This document shows, in pieces, positions 45,902 through 56,432 of a DNA stretch of 64,000 nt (position 1 is its first letter; each line of letters opens with the position of its first letter). Origin of the DNA: Prostheceraeus crozeri (Eukaryota > Platyhelminthes > Polycladida > Euryleptidae); assembly GCA_907163375.1 (NCBI GenBank), contig CAJQUW010002006.1:1-64000 (forward strand), read 5' to 3'. Below the pieces are notes generated by a model that saw nothing but the letters and a program-made list of their open reading frames with translations, made no database searches and was not told where the DNA came from. Made by a program: the position numbers and the translations under genes.

Positions 45902-46893
45902 CACTGTAAATCGCTGGATACGAAATTTACATTCAAACATATATCTAATTCACATACAATTTTAAACTAACAGTTGATACGAGATTCTCGGAAGTTCAGA
46001 CTAGTTTTTACTTTCTCGTAGGTTTTTCATACGAAAGCTAGCTTACTTTTGTATCTGATTGGTATGCAGCGATGCGAACTGTTCTATCTGTGATTGGCTG
46101 TTTTAGACTGAAATACGAGTTGTTGGTACGCTTTATACACAAGACCCGATGCAAATTCGTCCTCATTCACATGCCTCTAGTATGTAGAGCTTTAAGTCAC
46201 ATAGCAAAATATATATTACATACTACTGTCAAATAATTTTTTTCATCAATACCAGTCGTGAATATTTCGTCGTGATATTGTGGTATTTAACTAGATTAGA
46301 TTTATTGTGAATTTCATGCTCCACGAGATTGTCGTCGTTGCTACTTGGCTAGTAACATTAACAGGACGTTTAGTTAGCTACACTTTATCAGCCAAGTTGA
46401 TAAACATCAGTTCATTCAAACAATATCTTTCATAAAATCATGTTGACTTATATATCTCAAGCATAACTATTTTTGCGTTCATGAATTATAATGTGTTTTT
46501 ATTTCGGATTGATAATATGCTTAATTTCAAAATTACATAATGAATAATTGTTGATGGTTGAATACTTATTGATTATTCATGAAATTCCTTAGACTTACAT
46601 GTATCAAAATCGAATTCAGTATTGAAAGTATGACTCTTGAATGTCATTGTCTCCCTACTTACAAAACAGTAGTACTATTAGTGTGATGTTTATTGACAAA
46701 AGGCCTTAATGCACTCTTTTTAGACATCATTGATGCTTTCCTTTAACATTGTGCTGGTATGGCTTTAGTATGTAAAGCATACCACAGTTGAAATAACATA
46801 CGAAAAGCATGTAAGTGGACACAGAATTAAGCCAAGAAAATATTTTGGTATGCATCCTTCGTATGTGATTGGTGTTGAGCAATTTACAACGTG
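45902..46893 (-). mobile_element. TA-flanked TIR element, copy C (reversed)
   Basis: The left end CACTGTAAATCGCTGGATAC is the complement of the right end of copy B. The right end reads AGCAATTTACAACGTG with one extra base. The interior follows B in reverse over its whole length (992 bp against 996 bp), including TTATTTCGGATTGATAATAT. TA is present on the left; the right flank is CA. Confidence 0.8.
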
Positions 46894-47270
46894 CAAACAG
46901 CTATTTCCTTATTACAGGCCTCACTGATCAGCATTCACTGTTTGTCCTGCGCTTGCAGACTTCAATCCGTGTGTAAATCGTGTTTTGTGATTCCACTGAC
47001 GAAGCCCTTATGAAGTAGGCGGTTATTGGTTATTGGTGCCCACACAGTATTTTGCTACTAGAAATAATTAGTTTATGAGATGTTCATTGACCACATTCTA
47101 TCGTGCCTGGATCACTGTCAGATATATTTGTCAATTATTGCAGCATGCCTAAATGAATTATGTTTTGATATTTTGTTTTTCGCGCGTTAGCTGAAAAACA
47201 CAACTCCAGTTTAAATATTCCAAATTAAAAAAGTAACGATAAGTATAATTGATATTTATGCTCACAATCC

Positions 47271-49452
47271 TTAACAGGCCGACGTATGGTCAAAACGACC
47301 ATAATAATAATAATAATAATTTCTTTATTGTCTCAAACGGTACATTCTTTGAGCACATTACAAAATCCGAAGAAATACATATAAAGACAGAAGGGAATAC
47401 ATAGGCTGCATAGGCTGCAAAAGTCATAAAAATCTAAAAAAACATCACATAAAACTTACTATTTACAGAACCTTAGTCTAAAACATAAGTTTGTCATTTC
47501 TATATTATTTCTTTAACTGAGCTCTACAATGGAGACATTTCCTTCACATATGATAATCGTACAATTTGGTATGGAATCGTACAGAACATCATACCGCTAA
47601 TAATAAGCGAGTCATTCGAATTTAAAGATCAACAATGGGTTTCAATGTCAGCCAATCACGATGCTTGAATGGTGAATCACACTCACATGACTTTCATATT
47701 CTCTATGCTCTTTCACTGTTCGTTGCCATATCTACGTTATGGCACAGTTACCGCCTCGTCGAGCTCGTGTATAAGCAACAGAAAGACTCCTTGCAAGTGA
47801 TCTACAATCAGCACCTGATGAAGAAGATTCCAGTGACATTGACGTTAGCCTAGATCTACCTACGGATGGAATTGGAGAAAATCTGGACGATGTTCATGAA
47901 TTACAGAATGATATTGAAGTGAATGACGATGATTCCGTTATTACAGAAGAGGAAAGTGAGGGAATATATTTTGATAAGAATGGTAGTCGATGGTTCCCTT
48001 GTCCTCAGCATATCAGTCGAAGACGTCGAAATGCAAACATTGTAAGAGAAAGACCTAGTCCTACTGCAGAGGCACACAAAAGCACTCTGTTTGATAAATG
48101 GAAATTGTTTTTGTCTGATCAAATTCCACAACACATTATTGATTTGCGCACGACATAAAGCTGATGATGTCAAGAAATCTGTCCAAACTTTATTTGAAGT
48201 TTATCAGATTTGACGATTTTACGACGAGGGATGAGCGAAAAGTATAGTATGCGACAGTTATGCAGCTTTTCGTTATGTTTTTGATGAATGGAATGCTCAA
48301 CTCAAAACATTTTTCAAGGCTAGCTGATTTCTTCACACCGAAGATCGCCGCATCGAGTGTATAATCCCATGAAGACTCTAATTACCGTTACATTTATCAA
48401 AGCAATCTACTCACTAAACGACCGACTGATCCAGAAACAACTGAGCTACACAAAGTATTAAACAAAGCTATCAGTTTGGTTCTTGATTTGACGGAGCCTT
48501 TTCTTGGCTCTGGGAGAAATATCACTGGTGACAGATATTTCACAGCTGTCAATACAGCAGAGATATTGCTCTTTGAGCACAGACTAACTTACCTTGGAGC
48601 TATGAACGGAAACAAACGAAAAATACTTACTTTTCTGAAAGAAATTTTTGATGTATCTAAATCAATTGATCGGTGAACGAAATAACAGATTGATGATGGT
48701 ATCTTATCAGGTGAATCAGAAGAAAAAAGTATATTTTCTGTTGACTATGCACGACAAGATGGTAATTGATGACGAGGATCCAAAAAGGAGGAGCAATTTG
48801 CAGATTTCGTACAACAAATCAAAAGCTGGAGTTGACGTTGTAGATCAGATGATAAAGAGCTACATGACGAGATTTCGAGTATCACGACGGCCACTTCTAC
48901 ATTTTCATCAGTGTGTTGACTCTGTTAAATTTCACGCATCCTGACTGGTCAAAGAAAGCTTCTGCGTATCGTCGACGTGATGGATTTATCATTCTAGACA
49001 AATGAATGACATGTGCTTTTACTGAATATCGCCTGAGTTTACCAGGCCTTCAGCGATCTTTGATCCGACAAATCAAAGAATCTATAGGTCATCAAGATCA
49101 AGAATAGATCCAGGACCAAAGTGAGACATCGTCACGATCTTTGCGTTGTCAGATTTGTCGTGATAAGGGAAGATCTCTTCCAAACGCGAACAGAGCGAGC
49201 AATTCATGCATGGAATGTAAGTTGTTTCCGTGTTGCAAAAAACACATCAGCAGTGGTGTGTGTCTGTGTCGAATGCATTCATACTTTGCAGAAAGGATAA
49301 TGAGACAATTTGTGAGTTTATTGATAAATTTCAAATGTTAACTGAATGAAAAATGTCTTTAGCTAAAATTATTTGATTTTTTTATCAACGGTCGTTTTGA
49401 CAATGGGTTGGCCTTTTTAAGTTGATTTAGACGTCTGCCTGTTAGGGGTTAA
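47271..49452 (+). mobile_element. piggyBac element 1, inactive
   Basis: TTAA lies at both ends (47271 and 49449). The left end TTAACAGGCCGACGTATGG runs into TCAAAACGACC. The right end, complemented, reads TTAACCCCTAACAGGCAGAC and later TTGTCAAAACGACC, so an outer and an inner inverted motif are shared with different spacing. An ATA trinucleotide run lies at about 47300-47325. The transposase inside is broken. Confidence 0.8.
47739..49341 (+). pseudogene. piggyBac transposase relic 1
   Basis: An acidic N-terminal region (SSDIDVSLDLPTDG) starts with ATG at 47739; a TAA interrupts it after 11 codons. Downstream pieces in changing frames carry GSGRNITGDRYFTAVNTAEI (DDE core, around 48510), SNLQISYNKSKAGVDVVDQM and YMTRFRVSRRPLLHFHQC. 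The C-terminal Cys/His cluster CQICRDKGR...CMECKLFPCCKKH...CLCRMH resembles the zinc-binding domain that ends piggyBac transposases. At least four frame breaks or stops are present, so it is inactive. This family excises without footprints at TTAA. Confidence 0.8.
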
Positions 49453-50924
49453 CGTCTTATACTGGAATAATTTATGGACCATGCCCAAATGATGCCTTAG
49501 GGTGGTGGACTTGTAGCATACTTGACTTTAACACATTGCATTAATGTTTCTGTTGAAATTTGTGTCTTAAACAGATCGAAATTTATTGCCAGTCTATCGT
49601 TGTTTTCTTGAGAATAATTTATCATCTAATTAACAAATGTAGCAACAATAGCACGAAACTTCATAATAATAGTCAAATTGTAATCTCGGTATTGTGTTGT
49701 CGCCCCTCTTTGTGGGACGCCATTCTGCTCTAGTGTTATTTGCGATAAAGAAATAGTGCTATTTGTGGAACAGGCGTTCAGAATGTGCACTGGAGCTCGG
49801 TGCGCTGAGATACTTTCTGATAACTGCATAAACATGACGGTTTTTTCATTAGTTTATTGCATGGTCATCAACAGGAATTTTACACTTCATTCTGTTGGTC
49901 TATTTGCACGTAGTCTCTCGCACAGCATCTCAACATACTTTGCCGATAGCTGAGAAGTGCTGAAATTCAATTGATGTGTTTTGATATATAATTCACTGTG
50001 TTTGAAGATAAATAGCATCTGAATTATCATTTCTTAAAGAAAAGCAACACTCTAGTAGTACCAACAACGATGTATTCATTTAACATCACTCTGTGAGTGA
50101 GCCATCTTGAGGAGGAAATATCAAAATAAGCTAAAAGATAGAGGTCACAGTGAGAATACAGGTCAAAGAGCATAGTAGTGGTATTTCTTTATCGAATAGT
50201 GTATGTGCGTCGTCATCTGACCACGCCAGGTACGTTCATAAGTGTTACATGATCATCGATTTTATAGTTGATATTCTCGCTAAGCTGACGTCACCTATTC
50301 AGACACGCTTCACTAAAAGAAGTGTTATTATCAGATACAGTCCACAGATCATCTGGAAAGCTGCTTGGTTGAGTGACGCTCCATCCAAATACGACGGTAC
50401 TTAAGCGTGCTAACTCGCACTCTCTGCGGCCTTTACCATAGTTTTTACAGCGTCGCGAAACTTCTGCTCCTGCATGTACACGGTATTTGTAGCCAATTTT
50501 TTTATCAAGCTTGAATCCACAAAATTAGGTAGTGTTTTCCCACTTTGTCTCTGATAAGTGAATTGAGCTTTCTCGAGGCAACGAAATAAAATTGATCAGT
50601 TTTCCCCAACAACGGTAAGAATGGATATCTTAAGACTTGTAGCATTACGTATTCGAATTGTTGATATACTCCTAACATGGATATCAAACATTGTTGCATG
50701 TACGTTCAACACAAGCGTCAAATACACTGCACCGACTGTATAGAATAAAATATGAAAAGTGAAAACTTTCATTGAAAAAAGTAAAAGAGATAATTGGAGG
50801 AATGCTTCGCAATTCTGAATTCATTATTTGGTGAGAAATCATCATGTCAAAATCCATGGTCATGCTTCAAACCAGAGAAACTAGTCATTTCGGTAGTCTT
50901 CTTCTATGCTTGAAACACGAACTA
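49453..50924. other. no firm gene; one unusual minus-strand frame
   Basis: A minus-strand frame from about 50523 down to 50290 reads KYRVHAGAEVSRRCKNYGKG, RRECELARLSTVVFGWS and SDNNTSFSEACLNR. Its composition is more protein-like than the overlapping plus-strand frame at 50150-50404, but no family or splice sites were identified. The rest is featureless. Confidence 0.3.
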
Positions 50925-51208
50925 CACTGTTAACTATAAGGCACCAACTTTCGCTTGAATTAGGCACGAAATTTAGGTATCAATTCTAACCAACACAAGG
51001 CACAAGTAGGCACGAAGTTCATAGTGCCGAGTTCGTGCACATCGACTTTTCCTTCGATTTTGTTGGATAAACAAATACTCAGTTTGGTGCCTATTAGTGC
51101 CTAGTGGCGCATTCTGGTGCCTCGAGGCACTAGAATGGCACTAACTAGGCGCTAACTGGCACGAAATTTCGGCTTCGTGCCTAAGTTAGTGCCCTACAGT
51201 CTACAGTG
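50925..51208. mobile_element. MITE with CACTGT ends and internal GGCAC repeats, TA-flanked
   Basis: The left end CACTGTTAACTATAAGGCAC and the right end (complement) CACTGTAGACTGTAGGGCAC are flanked by TA. The 284-bp interior is full of TTAGGCACGAA and GTGCCTA words in both orientations, giving many alternative hairpins. Confidence 0.8.
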
Positions 51209-51374
51209 TAGGAAATGACAAATTTCATTTAAAACTCAGTCAGATTCGCTGATCACATTGAAGGAGGAAATTAATGTTAATAATTCAATAATCTGGTAAA
51301 ACAGTTATCTCTCAATTTTTCTTAAGTGCAAAGGAAAGATTCATTATTGAAATCTTTCTTTTGTGTTCCAAACA

Positions 51375-51690
51375 CTGAACGGGTTTCCTCAGCATAACAA
51401 TATCGTGTTTTCAACATGAATTGTCAAAATATTCCAATGATTGTTGACACTTGAAGAAGATTGTATTGACAGGAAACAATGGATATATGAAACACTTGAA
51501 GCTTTTTTACTTGCTAAGTAAACTCAGGTCACGTTGAACTGTGTAAGAACTGGTTTTTGTTAAGAAATGTATGAGTTAGTCTCTAATCATTCATTAACGA
51601 CAGCAAATACTCTGTTGATCAATCCGCATTGTTGAAATGATCAAAAGTTATATTCACATAATTATTTGCCTTTTATGGGAGTTGTCTTTG
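51375..51690 (+). repeat. dispersed repeat family S, copy 2
   Basis: It matches 35335-35640 from TAACAATATCGTGTTTTCAA to GTTGATCAATCCGCATTGT, then resumes at GGGAGTTGTCTTTGC. It lacks the MITE present in copy 1. Confidence 0.7.
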
Positions 51691-51808
51691 CGGTAAAAGA
51701 ATAGGCAGGTCAGAAATTTCAAAAGCACATTTGAAGGGCTGGATGCACGTTAACTGCATACTTCTTTCATTTTTGAGTGAATGACACTTTAATTCTGTCG
51801 ACGTTTCC

Positions 51809-52712
51809 TTTTTTTTTTTTTACTCTCGACACTTATGGTCGGTGACTTTTTACAGCCCTAGTCTCGGAGACTTACCAAGTCTCTGGGAGGCCCAGGTGCG
51901 TGCGGAGGATATGTGCACTTCCGAGAAGCGCTGCTTTCTGTAGCTTGCGAATGTCATGATTGCCCGGTAGTCTGTGGAGGTAGTCTTTCAACTTCTGTGT
52001 TGTTGCTCCAAGCGCGCCGATGACAACTGGTACAACTTCTGTTCTTGCTTTCCATAGTCTTTGAACTTCGATTTTGAGGTCTTGGTACTTTTGAATCTTC
52101 TCTTGCTCTTTCTTCTTAATGTTTCTATCTTCAGGGATTGAGATATCTATTAGCTTCACTTCTTTCTTATTTTTGTCAACTATTGTGATATCAGGCCGGT
52201 TCGCGTTTATTCTTTTATCCGTCCGAATTCCGAAATCCCAGAGTATCTTGACTTTAGTATTCTCAGTAACCTTCTGTGGGTTGTGTTTCCAGTAATCTCT
52301 CTCTGTTTTGATGTTGTAGTGTTGGCATATATTCTGGTACACTATTCTTGCGACGTTGTTATGTCTACTTGTATACTCAGTTGGAGCCAACTGACTGCAT
52401 GCTGACACAATGTGGGCTACAGTTTCATCTTTTTCGTGGCACCTTCTGCATTTTGCATTTGCTGTTGTCTTCATTATGTACTTCTTGTGTGCCTTTGTTG
52501 TTAGTGCTTGATCCTGAGCGGCCATGATCAGTGCTTCAGTCTCTGCTTTTAGCGTAACTTGGGTCATCCAGCCATATATATTTCTTTCTGTCGTGATATC
52601 CTTCATTTGCCTCGGATATTGACCATGTAGCGCTTCCTGTTGCCATCTGTTCTTCCTGTCTTGAATTGTCTTGACCTTCCATGATTTGACGTTTCCTATC
52701 ATTAAAGCTTGA
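51809..52712 (-). mobile_element. 5'-truncated LINE with poly-A tail (restriction-like-endonuclease type)
   Basis: The minus-strand insertion ends in an A run (T13 on the plus strand, 51809-51821). It contains one open frame, a short 3' UTR of about 60 bp, and is cut off at its 5' side near 52712. The single uninterrupted frame suggests a fairly young insertion. Confidence 0.75.
51872..52702 (-). CDS. LINE C-terminal region: CCHC knuckle plus restriction-like endonuclease
   Basis: The 276-residue open frame is the C-terminal end of an R2/R4-type or related non-LTR element protein. After a basic helix (KTIQDRKNRWQQEALHGQY) comes a zinc knuckle, CRRCHEKDETVAHIVSACSQ (about residues 105-125), with a YTSRHNNVA motif after it. 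Then ILWDFGIRTDKRI and RPDITIVDKNKKEVKLIDIS (about 195-215) form the likely PD-(D/E)xK nuclease core. EKIQKYQDLKIEVQRLW and VVPVVIGALGATTQ follow, then a terminal helix LQKAALLGSAHILRTHL. The reverse transcriptase is missing because of 5' truncation. The domain would nick target DNA to prime reverse transcription. Not functional alone. Confidence 0.75.
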   Translation of the reverse strand: MIGNVKSWKVKTIQDRKNRWQQEALHGQYPRQMKDITTERNIYGWMTQVTLKAETEALIMAAQDQALTTKAHKKYIMKTTANAKCRRCHEKDETVAHIVSACSQLAPTEYTSRHNNVARIVYQNICQHYNIKTERDYWKHNPQKVTENTKVKILWDFGIRTDKRINANRPDITIVDKNKKEVKLIDISIPEDRNIKKKEQEKIQKYQDLKIEVQRLWKARTEVVPVVIGALGATTQKLKDYLHRLPGNHDIRKLQKAALLGSAHILRTHLGLPETW

Positions 52713-53189
52713 ACATTGGCATTGATTCTTCTTCAGTGCTCTTCATTTGACTAAATAATCATTTCATATCAAAAGAGATATATCTAAATACTATTATACC
52801 CTAGAAATCGATAGATGTGTGCACTTAGCATGCTAATGCACCCAACATTTGTAACATCAAGCAATTGCCTCATGAAATCTAGAATGATAGCACTCTTTTG
52901 GCAACTCGCTTCGAATCAGTAGGCAGCAAAACATCCTAAACATCACTGTCGTCAGAGGAGCATAATAGACTTGTAGAATGAACGATGACAATAATACTTT
53001 TAATTTTTAGATCAGCTGTGTTTATTATTCCCAAAAATATTCACAGTCATATTGCCTAGCTCAGCTTGTAGCTTCCGAAAACAGTTTTGTCCTGAAGAAG
53101 CCAATCTGTGTGAAGCTGTGTGAAGTGTATGTAGCTCGAATTTCTCTTCATCCACATTTTGGGTTCTCTTCACAGTAATGGGAAGAAGA
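52713..53189. other. no gene supported
   Basis: Unique AT-rich sequence between the LINE and the 81-bp array. A minus-strand frame at 53012-53203 is unremarkable. Confidence 0.4.
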
Positions 53190-53720
53190 CCGTTCCAGGA
53201 CACCGAAAAATTCAGAAAAATTGGTATTTTTAAAAACGACTGAATTCATGAATTTTAACCATTTTTCAGGTTATGAAGACCTAAATTCATAAATTTAGGC
53301 GTTTTTAAAAATACCCAATTTTTCAAATTTTTCAAAATCTCAAATTTGAGAATTACAATTTTTACCTTGAAAATCATGACCGTTCCAGGACACCGAAAAA
53401 TCATAAAAGTTAAAATCTACAAATTGAGTGAGATGATTATTTTTTTCTCAAAAATCATGAACCGTTCCAGGACACCGAAAATTTAAAAGTTAAGAATCTC
53501 AAATTTGAGATTTGAATTTTTTTATCCTCAAAATCATGACCGTTCCAGGACACCGAAAAATCATAAAAGTTAAGAATCTCAAATTTGAGATTATGATTAT
53601 TTTTATCCTCAAAATCATGACCGTTCCAGGACACCGAAAAATCATAAAAGTTAAGAATCTCAAATTTGAGATTATGATTATTTTTCTCCTCAAAATCATG
53701 ACCGTTCCAGGACACAACAT
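53190..53720 (+). repeat. tandem array, about 81-bp unit, with CCGTTCCAGGACACCG box
   Basis: The box CCGTTCCAGGACACCGAAAA lies at 53190, 53380, 53462, 53540, 53621 and (shortened) 53702, so the inner spacings are 82, 78, 81 and 81 bp. Between boxes lie AATCTCAAATTTGAGATT palindromes. The sequences just outside the array (AAATTGGTATTTTTAAAAAC to CATTTTTCAGG at about 53220-53272 and 53726-53777) are direct copies of each other. Because 81 is a multiple of three, long periodic frames appear on both strands; they are not genes. Confidence 0.9.
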
Positions 53721-53823
53721 CAAAAAATTGGTATTTTTAAAAACGTCTAAATTCATGAATTTTATCCATTTTTCAGGTTTTTAAAATATGAGATATCTAA
53801 AATTATGTGTCTAAAATATTTCT

Positions 53824-56430
53824 TTAACCGTTTTCCAGCGGCAAAAAACAAAATTTTCATGCTTATGATACCGGCATCACAAATATTTGAACAAATGACA
53901 TTATAACTGAATAAACATTTGCTGTTTGAAGTATTATGAGCATCATGCAAGTTTTAACAAACACTTTGTCATTTTTACCTAGAAATAGACATGTTCCCAA
54001 TTGGGAACATACGGCACTTCTCACTATAAAAACAGGAAATTTCAATGATATAGTTCATTTGGTTTGGTCGCACAAATTGCAACACGACAGTAATTAGAGT
54101 AGATATATATGATTGTAGATGTCTATGTTTGATGTTGACGACAATTTTCGATGTCCAGTAACTGTTCCTACTGACATGATATCGACTGTTGAAATTTTGA
54201 ATTTCTACTTCCTAGGTAATATAATGATCAGATAGAGAGCAAAATAGTCGCTGTCTGAACGCTGTCTGACTGCATGTGTGAACAAGATGACATCAAGACA
54301 AGGTAGACGTTGCTATACTTATCAGCAAGCTGTGGATTTGATTGCTGCGATGAGTGACGACGACGAAGAGACAAATGACATTATTGTTATTCCTTGCAAT
54401 GAAAGAGGTGACCAGGAATCTGAGGCTGATGATCTTGATGAAGAGAACTTATTTTCTGATACATTAGACGATGTCGCTGGACTTTTAGAAATTCAAGAAG
54501 ATGATTGCAATACTGAAGTGGAAAACCAACCACCTGCGAAAAGAAAGAGAACTTCTCCAACATCATGGAAGAAATCTGAAGTGACCGATTCATTTTCAAA
54601 TTGACGCCAATTTGACGATTTTCGTGATGAGTATCCTCTAGCAAGTGAACTTACTGCATTTGAAACTTTTCGTTTATTCGTGGATGATTCATTCATACAT
54701 CACATAGTGACCGAAACAAATCGGTATGCTCATGAACAGAAAAATAATCCTTTATTTTCTGTTAGCCTCGATGAAATAGAACAATTTCTTGGTGTCATTC
54801 TGTACTCTGGGTATGTATGCTTGCCAGAAGAGAGAAACTCTTGGAGTTGATCGGAAGATATTAATTTTGATTTCATGTCGTCGTCCATAACTCGTGATCG
54901 GTATTTGAATATAAGAAGACATCTTCATCTTGCCGATAATCTGAATTTATGCAACAACAAGTGTGCAAAAATTCAGCCAGTCTACGATATCACCAATAAA
55001 AACTTGGTTCAATTTGGTATATTTGCTCAGAATCTTTCAATTGATGAATCGATGGTTCCATATTTTGGACGTCATTCAGCTAAAATGTTCATCAAGGCTA
55101 AGCCAATCCGTTTTGGCTACTAATCTGGACTTTGTGTTCTTCAGACGGATATCCATTTCATCTTGAAATATACGCTGGCCGTGATCCCAACAGAACTCGA
55201 GGTCTTGGAGAAACAGTAATCATGAAGAAGTTGGAAATTTTGGAAACACCCAGTGATTATGTTATATATTTTGATAACTTTTTCTCATCGTACGACCTTT
55301 TCAGAGAATTATCTGAGAAAGGAATTCGAGCAACTGGTACCGTTAGAATTAACAGAACCAATAAATGTACATTGTCCAAAGATGTGATCAAAAAGTCAGA
55401 TAGAGGTACGTTTGATTACAAGTCTGATGGCAACGTCTTGTTTTGTACATGGAAAGACAGCAGTGTAGTATCAATCGGCACGAACTTTGACTCTGTTTTT
55501 CCATTGCATTCATGTTCCCGATATTCTGTGTCACAAAGAAAGAAAGTCAGTATCCAGCAGCCAAATTTGATTCGAAATTACAATATGAATATGGGAGGCG
55601 TCGACGTTTATGATAAATTGCTGCCTTCTTATCGTCCAACAATACGAGGAAAGAAATGGTGGTGGAATCCCTTCATCAATGCATTGAACACTCTGACTGT
55701 TGCCTCTTGGAAAGTATTTAACAAGCTACATCCGAATGAAACTTTGAGCCATATACAATTTCTTCGGATCATTACGCAATGTCTAGTAAAGAAAGGTAAG
55801 CTCTTACTCCTGAGGGCCATGCATGGACGTGGAGTGCCGAAAGTTTCAATTATTCGAAAAGATGGAGTTGGTCATCATCTGAAACCCTGTAAGCAAGGTC
55901 GATGTGTTTACTGCATGAAAAACACTCGCTTGATGTGCTCTAAATGTCAGAAGCGTTTGCATTTAAACTGCTCAGCTGATTTCCACAAATAGTACTTTCA
56001 TGTATCTCTGATGCCGCATGTTCCCATTTGGGAACAATGAATATTATTCATGTTTTGTCGATGATATATCGTTTATTCATAATTGAACTATGACTACGTT
56101 TTGAAGGTATATCTCAATTAATTTGCTAACGACAAGATCAGTTCTTGCTAGCTTTTCCCTTGTTTGATATAGTTTCACAAATATCTTGATCAACTTTTTG
56201 CAAAATACACATACTCAAAGTGGTCCTACAGATAATGCAATAAAGAAGGCTTACAAGTTATAGCATATTATTACATGAAGCATCATGACATTATAGCCGA
56301 TTATCATATTTCAATACTAAACTAAAACTATTACAGTGTAAATAAGGTTTAAAAATATGTTCCCCATTGGGTACATACGGTGGAAAGATAATATGGTCCC
56401 TATTGGGAACTCACGGCGGATAACGGTTAA
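53824..56430 (+). mobile_element. piggyBac element 2, inactive, next to the Polinton
   Basis: TTAA lies at both ends (53824 and 56427). The ends TTAACCGTTTTCCAGCGGC and (complement) TTAACCGTTATCCGCCGTG share the CCGTTxTCC start. GTTCCCAATTGGGAAC-type palindromes followed by TACGGC occur near 53993, 56020, 56358 and 56395, so these subterminal palindromes are probably part of the element. The right TTAA is two bases before the first ATG of the Polinton gene block. Confidence 0.85.
54278..55992 (+). pseudogene. piggyBac transposase relic 2
   Basis: The acidic N-terminus (SDDDEETNDIIVIPC, DDVAGLLEIQEDDCNTE) is followed by TSPTSWKK. Then come the DDE parts: ITRDRYLNIRRHLHLADN, FAQNLSIDESMVPYFGRHSA (first Asp), YVIYFDNFFSSYDLF (second Asp), then NMGGVDVYDKLLPSYRP (third). 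The C-terminal zinc-binding part is CVYCMKNTRLMCSKCQKRLH. Breaks: an in-frame TGA at 54602, a TGA at about 54848 where Trp is expected, and a one-base shift near 55120. The long final frame (55132-55992) is open. It looks like the PGBD-type family of deuterostomes and other animals. Confidence 0.85.
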
Positions 56431-56432
56431 AA

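Noticed and set aside
53455-53784. Open frames on both strands in the 81-bp array
   Set aside because: Periodic by-products of a repeat whose length is a multiple of three.
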